A model generated the notes under the pieces. That model did no database searches. It was not told the origin of the DNA and saw nothing but the letters and a program-made list of their open reading frames with translations. From NCBI RefSeq assembly GCF_003477995.1, contig NZ_QUEM01000011.1, positions 39,578-103,577 of the forward strand: a stretch of 64,000 bases of DNA, read 5' to 3'. Below, one piece after another: positions 54,910-62,971 of this stretch (positions within the stretch are counted from its first letter, which is position 1; every line of letters starts with the position of its first letter). The translations under genes were made by a program, and so were the position numbers. The DNA is from Bacteroides sp. OF04-15BH (lineage in GTDB: Bacteria; Bacteroidota; Bacteroidia; Bacteroidales; Bacteroidaceae).

Positions 54910-55470
54910 ATGAAGAAGTTATTTGTTACCGCCATGTTCGGTATGGCATTAGCGAGTATTCCGGTTTTTGCATGCACGGGAAATCAGAAACAGGAAGTGC
55001 AACAGACACAGGCCGATAAGGACGGATATATTGTGCGCGTGGGGCAGGAAGCGCCCGATTTTACCATTTTGTATACAGACGGCAGCAAGAAGAAACTCTC
55101 CGAGTTGCGGGGCAAGGTGGTGATGTTGCAGTTCACTGCCAGCTGGTGCGGAGTCTGCCGTCAGGAAATGCCTTTTATCGAGAAAGATATCTGGCAGAAG
55201 CATAAGGAGAATCCTGATTTCGTTTTGCTGGGAATAGACCGCGACGAACCGGTGGAAACCGTAGAGAAGTTCCGCAAATCCACCAAAGTTACCTATCCGC
55301 TGACGTTGGATCCCGGTGCCGACATCTTTGGCTTGTTTGCCTTGAAACAGAGTGGCATCACCCGAAATGTGCTGATAGACAAGGACGGCAAGATTGTGAT
55401 GCTGACCCGCCTGTTCAACGAAGAGGAGTTCGGACAGTTGGTGCAGAAGATCGACAGCCTGTTGCAGTAG
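54910..55470 (+). CDS. TlpA-like thiol-disulfide lipoprotein
   Basis: 186 residues. Signal with a likely lipobox VFAC (Cys22). The AhpC/TSA-type thioredoxin domain starts near VGQEAPDFTILYTDGSKKKLSELRGKVVMLQFTASWC, with active-site C80-G-V-C83, then GIDRDEPVETV and SGITRNVLIDKDGKIV. A probable periplasmic disulfide reductase. The CGVC active site differs from the CPPC of the relative at 35869. Confidence 0.87.
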   Translation: MKKLFVTAMFGMALASIPVFACTGNQKQEVQQTQADKDGYIVRVGQEAPDFTILYTDGSKKKLSELRGKVVMLQFTASWCGVCRQEMPFIEKDIWQKHKENPDFVLLGIDRDEPVETVEKFRKSTKVTYPLTLDPGADIFGLFALKQSGITRNVLIDKDGKIVMLTRLFNEEEFGQLVQKIDSLLQ

Positions 55471-55520
55471 GTGCTTTTTCTGTTTCCTGAAATTGTTTTT
55501 TAAAAAAAACGATATTCCGT

Positions 55521-55549
55521 TTAAACCTTTTCTTCTTTGTTCTGTCTTA
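55521..55549 (+). promoter_or_regulatory. Candidate ECF sigma promoter, copy 2
   Basis: 29-bp element TTAAACCTTTTC, TCTTTGT, TGTCTTA, matching 13037-13065 at 26 of 29 positions, with the same AACC-N16-GTC geometry. It lies 92 bases before the Spy-like gene at 55641. Confidence 0.75.
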
Positions 55550-55640
55550 ATGATGTGAGTGCCTGATAGCAGGAATGTGGTACCGGCTTGCCGTCAGGTT
55601 AAAAGAGAAAATGATTATTAACTCAAAAAATACGACAGAA

Positions 55641-56135
55641 ATGATGAAGAAAATGTTTTTAGGTGTAGCTTTTGCCTTGGCAGCATTGATGCCGGTAAAC
55701 GCCCAGAGAAATGCTAAAGCTCAAAATATTTCACCCGAGCAGGCCATTGAAATGAGAACCAACCGCATGGCCAAGCGCTTAATGCTCGATGATGCAACCA
55801 CTGCAAAGTTCACTCCTATCTATAAGGAATATCTGACCGAACTTCAGGAATGCACGAAAAATTGTCCGAATGCGGCCAATTGTCCGGCCAACGGACAGAA
55901 GTGTGCTGCCATGACCGATGCGGATATTGAAAAGTGCATCGAGCAGCGTTTTGATATGCAGCAGAAGAAGTTGGACATCAGAAAGAACTATTACAAGAAA
56001 CTGAAATCTGTGCTGAACATGAAGCAGATGCAGGCACTTTTCTGTGCCCCTACGGGTCCGGGCAGAGACGGTAAGTGCCCGCTCGGCAACAAGAAACCGG
56101 CACAGCGCAAGCAGATGAAGCGCAACATGCCGTAA
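55641..56135 (+). CDS. Second Spy/CpxP-like periplasmic protein, cysteine-rich
   Basis: 164 residues with a signal peptide (cut after NAQ, about 21). The mature part is helical with ISPEQAIEMRTNRMAKRLMLDDATTAKFTPIYKEYLTELQEC, the LTxxQ-type pattern, and a Lys/Arg-rich C-terminus. Unlike the first Spy-like protein it has a cysteine-rich loop (CTKNCPNAANCPANGQKC, later CPLG). Start could also be at 55611. Its upstream promoter-like element is shared with the ECF module at 13 kb. Not followed by a partner gene. Confidence 0.72.
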   Translation: MMKKMFLGVAFALAALMPVNAQRNAKAQNISPEQAIEMRTNRMAKRLMLDDATTAKFTPIYKEYLTELQECTKNCPNAANCPANGQKCAAMTDADIEKCIEQRFDMQQKKLDIRKNYYKKLKSVLNMKQMQALFCAPTGPGRDGKCPLGNKKPAQRKQMKRNMP

Positions 56136-56359
56136 TCCTTGTGCAGAAAAAGCAGGCTTCATGGCTCCGGCAGATTCAGAAGGGCTGTAGCGTGAAGTAA
56201 AAGGATATAGAAAAGCCATATCATTACTCCGAAAAGTATTTGATATGGCTTTTTGTTTTTTTTTTGATGACACAGACCGTTGATTTTGCCGCAGATGTGT
56301 TACATTTGTGGAGACAGAAAGAAATAACCATAGTATAGACAAGTTTTAATTCTTCAGTT

Positions 56360-56923
56360 ATGAGCGTAACTTTGTTTCTGGTCCGTCACGGTGAGACCGA
56401 AGAGAATAAACTGCGCATTTTGCAGGGGCACATGCCCGGAACCCTGAGCGAGCTGGGCAAGGAGCAGGCCGCGGCAGTCGGTGCCCGGCTGGCCGGCGAG
56501 TCGTTCGACGGCATGTATTGCAGCGACTTGCAGCGCTGCAAGGACACGGCAGCCATTATGAATGAAACGCTGGGACTGCCTGTTGTTTATTCCTCGTTAT
56601 TGCGTGAGCGCGACTGGGGGCGTTCCACCGGAGTGAGTCTTTTGAAGCAGCGTGTGCCGATAGACCCTTCGGCAGAATCGGTTGAGGCCATGTTTGCCCG
56701 GGCGCAGTCTTTCCTCCGGATGATGTGGGCAGAGCATTCCGGGCAGCGGATTCTGGTGGTGAGCCACGGACTTTTTCTCCGCATTCTGATATCGGTCATC
56801 GAAGGAGAGTATTACAAGCACGTGCGTCCTTTAGAGAATACCGAGGTGCGCACTTTTGTGGTGGAGCGTCTGCCTTCGGACGACGAACTGCAAAAAGACG
56901 AGCAAGACGCAACTGCCAATTAG
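56360..56923 (+). CDS. Histidine phosphatase family protein
   Basis: 187 residues. The catalytic LVRHGETEENK is at the N-terminus, GTLSELGKEQAAAVGARL and the second active-site histidine in LVVSHGLFLRILI follow. It belongs to the phosphoglycerate mutase-like superfamily; activity could be cobalamin-precursor phosphatase (CobC-like), PhoE-like or other. No cofactor-synthesis neighbours are visible. Confidence 0.88.
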   Translation: MSVTLFLVRHGETEENKLRILQGHMPGTLSELGKEQAAAVGARLAGESFDGMYCSDLQRCKDTAAIMNETLGLPVVYSSLLRERDWGRSTGVSLLKQRVPIDPSAESVEAMFARAQSFLRMMWAEHSGQRILVVSHGLFLRILISVIEGEYYKHVRPLENTEVRTFVVERLPSDDELQKDEQDATAN

Positions 56924-56946
56924 CGGCGTTGCGTCTTGCCCGTCTT
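56902..56946. terminator. Terminator overlapping the phosphatase stop codon
   Basis: GCAAGACGCAAC / GTTGCGTCTTGC (56902-56913, 56928-56939) followed by a T run. The left arm lies in the last codons of the phosphatase gene and the stem is convergent to mfd. Confidence 0.82.
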
Positions 56947-56962
56947 TTTTATTTGGTGCTTG

Positions 56963-59900
56963 CTAGCACACGATCTCAGAAATCTGTTGCAGAATGCTCA
57001 CGGCTTCCTTTACGTTCTTTACCTCTTCAATCACCAGTGACCGCTTGTCTTTGATTTCTCGCAGGCGGCAGCGGTGGGCATAGATGGAGGCATACTGGAT
57101 GCACTGGCCGAATGCTTTGCTTTTGTAATAAGCACTGTCCGGATTGGAAACGAAGAACAGCGTCATGTTTCCACCTTTCAGATAAACCTTTTCGGCGCCC
57201 AGTTTCTTTCCGATGCGCCGCAGGCGTACCACTTCGATAAGCTCTTCGCCCTCTGGTGGAATCGGACCGAAGCGGTCCAGCATACGTGCCCGGAACTTTT
57301 CGATGTCCTGATCTTCTTCCAGATTGTCCAGCTCGCGATAAAGCAGCATACGTTCGCTGCTGCTCGGCACATACGTTTCCGGGAAACTCATGCGCAGGTC
57401 GCTTTCCAGAGAACATTCCTCGACGAAGGTCTCTCCTCCCAATTCTTTTCCCTGAGCCAGCTCCTCTTCGTACAGGTCGTTGAACTCCTCGTTCTTCAGT
57501 TCCTTGATAGCCTCGGCCAGAATCTTCTGATAGGTTTCATAACCCAGGTCGGCGATGAATCCGCTCTGTTCGGCACCCAGCAGATTTCCTGCTCCACGGA
57601 TGTCGAGATCCTGCATGGCGATGTGGATGCCGCTGCCCAGATCCGAGAAGTTTTCGATGGCTTGCAGTCGCCGGCGCGCCTCTTGTGTGAGCGAAGAGAG
57701 TGGGGGGGCGAGCAGATAGCAAAAGGCCTTTTTGTTGCCGCGTCCCACACGGCCGCGCATCTGATGCAGGTCGCTCAGTCCGAAGTTGTGCGCCCCGTTG
57801 ATGATGATGGTGTTGGCATTCGGTATGTCGATGCCGCTCTCGATGATTGTGGTAGAGATTAGCACATCATAATCGTAGTTGGCAAAGTCCAGAATCACTT
57901 TCTCCAGTTCTTCGGATGCCATGCGTCCGTGACCGATGCAGATACGCACATCCGGGATGCGCTTGCGGATCATCGCTTCCAGGTCGTAGAGCGAAGCGAT
58001 GCGGTTGTTCACGATAAACACCTGTCCGTTGCGGCTCATCTCAAAGTTGATGGCCTCGCAAATCACGTCGGCACTGAATGTATGCACCTCGGTCTGTATC
58101 GGGTAACGGTTGGGCGGCGGTGTCTGGATGACACTCAGGTCGCGGGCCCCCATCAGCGAGAACTGAAGAGTTCGTGGAATCGGGGTGGCCGTCAGCGTCA
58201 GGGTATCCACATTGACTTTCAGTTGGCGGAGCTTTTCTTTGGTAGCCACTCCGAATTTCTGTTCCTCGTCAATGATGAGCAGTCCCAGATCCTTGAACTT
58301 CACGGTCTTTCCGATGAGTTTGTGCGTACCGATGATGATGTCGATATTTCCGTCGGCCAGATTCTTCAGCACAGCCCGTGTCTGGGTGGCCGTACGGGCG
58401 CGGGTCAGATAATCGATGCGCACCGGCATGTCTTTCAGTCGTTTCTTGAAGGTCTGGAAATGCTGGTAGGCCAGTACGGTGGTCGGCACCATCACGGCCA
58501 CTTGCTTGTTGTCGGCGCAGGCCTTGAAGGCGGCACGTATGGCCACTTCCGTTTTTCCGAATCCCACATCGCCACACACCAGACGGTCCATCGGTTTGTC
58601 CTTCTCCATGTCGGCTTTCACATCCTGAGTGGCTTTCAGCTGGTCGGGCGTATCTTCATAAAGGAAGCTGGCCTCCAGCTCATGTTGCAGGAAACTGTCC
58701 GGACTGAAGGCAAATCCTTTTTCCTCCTTTCGCAGGGAGTACAGACGAATCAGGTCGCGGGCAATGTCCTTGATCTTGGATTTGGTCTTTTCCTTCAGGC
58801 GCTCCCACGCACCGGTTCCCAGTTTGCTCAGATGAGGCGGTTCGCCGTCCTTACCTTTATATTTGCTCACCTTGTGCAGGGCGTGTATCGACACGAACAC
58901 CACATCATCGTTCTGATAGATGATTTTGATGACCTCCTGCATATTCTTTCCGTTGGGAATTTGGATGAGGCCGCCGAAACGTCCCACTCCGTGGTCCACG
59001 TGAATCACATAATCCCCAATCTGGAACTGTTGGATCTCCTTGAGCGAGAGAGCCACCTTTCCGCTGCGTGCCTTGTCGCTCTTCAGGTTATATTTATGAT
59101 AGCGGTCGAAGATCTGATGATCGGTAAAGAAGCACGCCTTGAGAGTATGATCGGTAAATCCCTCGTGCAGGGTTCGGTTGATCGGAGTGAATGTGAGGCA
59201 CGATTTCTGTTCGTCGAATATGGTTTGCAGTCGCTCCGTCTGTTTCTCCGAGTCGGCCAGAATATAAATCTGGTATCCCTTGGCCTTGAAGTCGGAGAGA
59301 GTTTGCTGCACCAGTTCGAAATTCTTGTGAAACACTGGTTGCGGCACCATCTCGAAGCGCACCGTAGCCTGTGGGGTGCCGGTCACCGTGGCGGCGCACT
59401 CTATCCGCCGGAAGCGGGAGATACCCTTTACGAACACATCGCGCTCTATAAGCTGGCATTCGCGTTTCATCTGCTGGTAGATTTCCTGTTCGTCCATCTC
59501 GCTCTGCGCCTGGCGCTCCAGTATGGCCTGCTGGGAGAATCCCTCGCGGTAGGCTTTCTCCACGCTGTCGCACAGGAAACTCAGGTCTTTCAGCACCAGC
59601 ATGGTCTGCTCGGGCAGAAAGTCGGTAAACGGCATGTTGTCGCTTCCGGCTCCCGATTGCAGTTCCGGCACGATGGCAATCTCATTCAGCTTGTCCTGCG
59701 ACAGCTGGGTCTGCACATCGAACGAGCGGATGCTGTCCACTTCATTACCGAAGAAATCCACGCGGAACGGATATTCCGAGGAGAAGGAGAAGATGTCCAC
59801 AATACTGCCTCGGATGGCGAACTGCCCCGGTTCATACACGTAGTCCACATTCTTGAAGCCGAAATCAATCAGCGTCTTGCGGATTTCGGTGATTTCGATG

Positions 59901-60364
59901 CATTCCCCATTGCGGATGCGCAGCGTCTTTTCCTGAAGGCTTTTGCGCGACACCACCTTCTCGGCCAGAGCTTCGGGGTAGGTGACAATAAACAGAGGAT
60001 AGGTTCCCGTCTGCAACCGGCTCAACACCTCGGTGCGCAGAATCTCGTTGGCAGAGTCCTTTTGGGCAAACTTGATGGCCCGCCGGTAAGACGAGGGATA
60101 ATAGAAAACAAAATTCTCGCCCAGAATCTGGGTGAGATCGTGATAAAAATACCCGGCCTCTTCGGCATCGTCCAGAACGAAAAGATAAGGCATGGCGGCC
60201 GTTTCCGAGGCATGCTCTATCATGCTGCTGAACAGTACGGGCAGTGACGAGGCGCAGGCACCGCACACCTGAATGGAGCGGATTTGCGGATCGGCCACCT
60301 GTGCGGCCAGCCCCTTGAGCAGAGAGTGGCCCGCATATTGTTTTAGAATTTCTTTTATGTCCAT
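56963..60364 (-). CDS. mfd: Transcription-repair coupling factor Mfd
   Basis: 1133 residues. It removes stalled RNA polymerase and recruits UvrA. UvrB-like N-terminal domains (about 1-350), an RNA-polymerase-interacting domain (QIGDYVIHVDHGVGRFGGL near 490), a RecG-like helicase with Walker A GDVGFGKTEVAIRAA and IDEEQKFGVATKEKLR, HQMRGRVGRGNKKAFCYLL, and the C-terminal UvrA-inhibitory domain. The ATG at 60364 (MDIKEILKQYAG) is chosen; the frame runs 4 codons further. Promoter box CAAAATTA (TAATTTTG on the minus strand) at 60374-60381. Confidence 0.98.
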   Translation of the reverse strand: MDIKEILKQYAGHSLLKGLAAQVADPQIRSIQVCGACASSLPVLFSSMIEHASETAAMPYLFVLDDAEEAGYFYHDLTQILGENFVFYYPSSYRRAIKFAQKDSANEILRTEVLSRLQTGTYPLFIVTYPEALAEKVVSRKSLQEKTLRIRNGECIEITEIRKTLIDFGFKNVDYVYEPGQFAIRGSIVDIFSFSSEYPFRVDFFGNEVDSIRSFDVQTQLSQDKLNEIAIVPELQSGAGSDNMPFTDFLPEQTMLVLKDLSFLCDSVEKAYREGFSQQAILERQAQSEMDEQEIYQQMKRECQLIERDVFVKGISRFRRIECAATVTGTPQATVRFEMVPQPVFHKNFELVQQTLSDFKAKGYQIYILADSEKQTERLQTIFDEQKSCLTFTPINRTLHEGFTDHTLKACFFTDHQIFDRYHKYNLKSDKARSGKVALSLKEIQQFQIGDYVIHVDHGVGRFGGLIQIPNGKNMQEVIKIIYQNDDVVFVSIHALHKVSKYKGKDGEPPHLSKLGTGAWERLKEKTKSKIKDIARDLIRLYSLRKEEKGFAFSPDSFLQHELEASFLYEDTPDQLKATQDVKADMEKDKPMDRLVCGDVGFGKTEVAIRAAFKACADNKQVAVMVPTTVLAYQHFQTFKKRLKDMPVRIDYLTRARTATQTRAVLKNLADGNIDIIIGTHKLIGKTVKFKDLGLLIIDEEQKFGVATKEKLRQLKVNVDTLTLTATPIPRTLQFSLMGARDLSVIQTPPPNRYPIQTEVHTFSADVICEAINFEMSRNGQVFIVNNRIASLYDLEAMIRKRIPDVRICIGHGRMASEELEKVILDFANYDYDVLISTTIIESGIDIPNANTIIINGAHNFGLSDLHQMRGRVGRGNKKAFCYLLAPPLSSLTQEARRRLQAIENFSDLGSGIHIAMQDLDIRGAGNLLGAEQSGFIADLGYETYQKILAEAIKELKNEEFNDLYEEELAQGKELGGETFVEECSLESDLRMSFPETYVPSSSERMLLYRELDNLEEDQDIEKFRARMLDRFGPIPPEGEELIEVVRLRRIGKKLGAEKVYLKGGNMTLFFVSNPDSAYYKSKAFGQCIQYASIYAHRCRLREIKDKRSLVIEEVKNVKEAVSILQQISEIVC

Positions 60365-60454
60365 AATTATAGGCAAAATTACAAATAAAGCAGTAAAAAA
60401 AAGGAAAGAGGGGGATTTATTTCTGTAAAATGATTGGGTTTCATATATTCTTTT

Positions 60455-60462
60455 TATATTTG
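60455..60462 (+). promoter_or_regulatory. -7 box (TATATTTG) for the DPM-synthase gene
   Basis: TATATTTG 43 bases before the ATG at 60506; a TTG at 60434 is 18 bp upstream. Confidence 0.6.
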
Positions 60463-60505
60463 CTTATTATTTCAATTATACAACAGAAACATCATACCAT
60501 AGACT

Positions 60506-61249
60506 ATGCGTTCAGATAGTATTGTCATTATTCCTACCTATAACGAAAAGGAAAATATAGAGAATATCATCCGGGCTGTGTTGGGCCTGGAGAAGCCGTT
60601 CAACATTCTGATTATCGACGACGGATCGCCCGACGGCACTGCAGCTATTGTCAAGAAACTGATGGCCGACGAGTTCAAGGACCGTCTGTTCCTGATTGAG
60701 CGTAGCGGAAAGTTGGGACTGGGAACCGCTTACATCACCGGTTTCAAATGGGCCATCGAGCAGAAATACGACTATATTTTTGAGATGGATGCCGATTTCA
60801 GCCATAATCCGGATGATCTGCCCCGCCTGTACCGTGCCTGTGCCGAGGAAGGTTACGACATGTCGGTCGGTTCGCGCTACATCACCGGCGTGAATGTGGT
60901 GAACTGGCCTATCGGACGTGTGCTCATGTCCTACTATGCATCCAAGTATGTGCAGTGCATCACCGGAATCGGAGTGCACGACACCACAGCCGGATTTGTC
61001 TGCTACACACGTCGCGTGCTGGAGACCATCGAACTGGACAAGGTGCGTTTCAAGGGCTATGCGTTCCAGATTGAGATGAAGTTCACGGCCATCCAGTGCG
61101 GTTTCCGCATCAAGGAAGTGCCGGTCATCTTCGTAAACCGCGAGTTGGGTACCAGCAAGATGAGCGGCGGTATCTTCGGTGAGGCCGTGCTCGGAGTGAT
61201 GCGTCTGCGCCTCGACGGCTGGTTCCGCAAATATCCGCGCAAGAAATAA
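60506..61249 (+). CDS. Polyprenol-phosphate mannose synthase-like GT2
   Basis: 247 residues. GT2 fold: VIIPTYNEKENIENIIRAV, IIDDGSPDGTAAIVK, FEMDADFSHNPDDLP with the DxD (MDAD), GSRYITG, and HDTTAGFVCYTRRVLE. It fits the Dpm1-like family that transfers mannose (or another sugar) from a nucleotide donor to polyprenyl phosphate. No C-terminal membrane domain. The nitroreductase gene follows 44 bases later. Confidence 0.9.
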   Translation: MRSDSIVIIPTYNEKENIENIIRAVLGLEKPFNILIIDDGSPDGTAAIVKKLMADEFKDRLFLIERSGKLGLGTAYITGFKWAIEQKYDYIFEMDADFSHNPDDLPRLYRACAEEGYDMSVGSRYITGVNVVNWPIGRVLMSYYASKYVQCITGIGVHDTTAGFVCYTRRVLETIELDKVRFKGYAFQIEMKFTAIQCGFRIKEVPVIFVNRELGTSKMSGGIFGEAVLGVMRLRLDGWFRKYPRKK

Positions 61250-61293
61250 ATTTCCGGCCGATGTCCGGCTTCTGATGTAAAAAAACATGGCTT

Positions 61294-61821
61294 ATGATCA
61301 AGAATGATACTTTGGATATAATCCGCACCCGTCGCAGTGTGCGGCAATATAAGGCGACTCCCGTTGAGGCCGACAAACTGGAGGCGGTGCTTCAGGCAGG
61401 TACTTATGCGCCTACTTCACGCGGTAAACAGGCTCCCTACATCGTGGCAGTGGAGAATGCGGCGCTCAAGGAGCGTCTGGCACGCATGAATGCCGAGGTG
61501 ATGGGAGTGACCTCGAATCCTTATTACGATGCACCGGTGTATATTCTGGTGTTTGCTCCTGCCGATGCCAACAATCCGATACAGGACGGCAGTTGTATTC
61601 TGGAGAACATGATGCTGGCGGCACATGCCTTGGGACTGGCTTCCTGCTGGATCCATCGTGAGAAGGAGATGTTCGCCACAGACGAAGGAAAGGCGCTGAT
61701 GGCCGAGATGGGGCTGCCCGAAGGACTGATGGGTATCGGAGCATTGAGTCTGGGTTATGCCGACGGGCCGCTGCCCGAAGCAAAGCCGCGCAAGGAAGAT
61801 TATTATCGGATTATCCGCTAA
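61294..61821 (+). CDS. Nitroreductase family protein
   Basis: 175 residues, FMN-binding fold. N-terminal TRRSVRQYKATPV and PTSRGKQAPYIV, ILENMMLAAHALGLASCWIHRE with the family-typical helix, and C-terminal LSLGYADGPLPEAKPRKEDYYRII. Probably an NAD(P)H-dependent flavin oxidoreductase; substrate unknown. Followed by a terminator. Confidence 0.9.
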   Translation: MIKNDTLDIIRTRRSVRQYKATPVEADKLEAVLQAGTYAPTSRGKQAPYIVAVENAALKERLARMNAEVMGVTSNPYYDAPVYILVFAPADANNPIQDGSCILENMMLAAHALGLASCWIHREKEMFATDEGKALMAEMGLPEGLMGIGALSLGYADGPLPEAKPRKEDYYRIIR

Positions 61822-61858
61822 AAGGAGATTCCGGAAGAGTTATATATATTAAGGTGAA

Positions 61859-61896
61859 GGGCTGTCCGGCAGATGAAGTCTGACGGACAGCCCTTT
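61859..61896 (+). terminator. Terminator between nitroreductase and corA
   Basis: GGGCTGTCCG / CGGACAGCCC (61859-61868, 61884-61893) followed by three T, then the corA gene 26 bases on. The tail is short, so readthrough is likely. Confidence 0.7.
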
Positions 61897-61921
61897 GTCG
61901 TTTCTGTTTAAACCGTTTTTT

Positions 61922-62971
61922 ATGAGCCAGAAAATCAAGAACAACCAGTTGCAGGATGAACTGGAATACCGCGGTGACGCTTCGGTGGCCACCCATCTGC
62001 ACGTGTGTGCTTATGATGAGCAGGGAGTGGATATAGCAAAGGGATATCGGTTTGCGGACATCGAACCGATGGTGAACCGGCGCCGGCAGCATTGGCTTCA
62101 GGTGCACGGCCTCTCGGATGTGGCCACGATAGAGCAGATTTGCCGGCACTATGAAATTAACTTTCTGGTGGCTCAGGATATTCTGAACCCGCAGCATCTG
62201 GCCAAAATCGAGCAGCATGATCATTATAATGTAGTGATCCTAAAACTGATGCTGTTGCAAACAGACGGCAGCTATACGCTGCATCAGATTTCCATGATAC
62301 AGGGAGAGGACTTTGTGCTGACTTTCTCCGACCGCGATATCGACTTTTTCTCTTCGGTGCCCGATGCGGTGCAGAACAATGTGTCCAAGGTGCGCAATCG
62401 GGGATGTGACTTTCTGCTGAGTGTGTTGCTGAACAGCATCATGAGTCACTATATGGCCATCCTTTCGGATATGGAGGATCAGCTGGAAGATCTGGAAGAG
62501 CTGTTGCTGGATACTTTGGGCGACACGACGACCTCTATCGGGGACATCCAGAAATACCGGAAACTGTGCCGCATGATCAAGAAGTACATGAACCCGCTGA
62601 AAGACGGCATGCATGTGCTGCTGCATTGCGAAAACTGTCTGGTGCAGGAGTCCACGCTTCCTTTCTTTCAGGATGTCAATGACCATCTGAAGTCGGTCTT
62701 CCAGTCGCTCGACACCTGCCGCGAAATGATCTCCGCGTTGGTCGATTTGTATCTTTCAAACAACGACCAGCGCATGAACAGCATCATGAAACAGCTTACC
62801 GTGGTTTCTACCTTATTTATTCCGTTGACTTTTTTTGCCGGAATCTGGGGCATGAATTTCCGGGTAATGCCCGAGCTGGACTGGAAATATGGCTATGCCG
62901 GAGCCTGGGGACTGATGGTTGTCATCGCTTTGGTGGTCTTTTGGTATTTCAAGCGTAAAAAATGGTATTGA
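61922..62971 (+). CDS. corA: CorA-like magnesium/cobalt transporter
   Basis: 349 residues. A long cytoplasmic helical domain is followed by two C-terminal membrane segments (about 293-310 and 325-343) and the selectivity motif GMN in FFAGIWGMNFRVMPELDWKYGYAGAWG, ending with a basic tail FKRKKWY. It forms pentameric channels for Mg2+ or Co2+. ATG at 61922 is chosen; the longer frame would begin over the terminator. Repeat copy D follows. Confidence 0.94.
   Translation: MSQKIKNNQLQDELEYRGDASVATHLHVCAYDEQGVDIAKGYRFADIEPMVNRRRQHWLQVHGLSDVATIEQICRHYEINFLVAQDILNPQHLAKIEQHDHYNVVILKLMLLQTDGSYTLHQISMIQGEDFVLTFSDRDIDFFSSVPDAVQNNVSKVRNRGCDFLLSVLLNSIMSHYMAILSDMEDQLEDLEELLLDTLGDTTTSIGDIQKYRKLCRMIKKYMNPLKDGMHVLLHCENCLVQESTLPFFQDVNDHLKSVFQSLDTCREMISALVDLYLSNNDQRMNSIMKQLTVVSTLFIPLTFFAGIWGMNFRVMPELDWKYGYAGAWGLMVVIALVVFWYFKRKKWY

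Noticed and set aside
57929-60247. 772-codon open frame antisense to mfd
   Set aside because: mfd on the opposite strand has all helicase motifs; the antisense product shows low-complexity His/Leu/Gln-rich sequence and no promoter.
61859-61896. Magnesium-sensing riboswitch upstream of corA
   Set aside because: The only structure is a simple 10-bp stem with a short T tail right after the nitroreductase stop; a terminator explains it.
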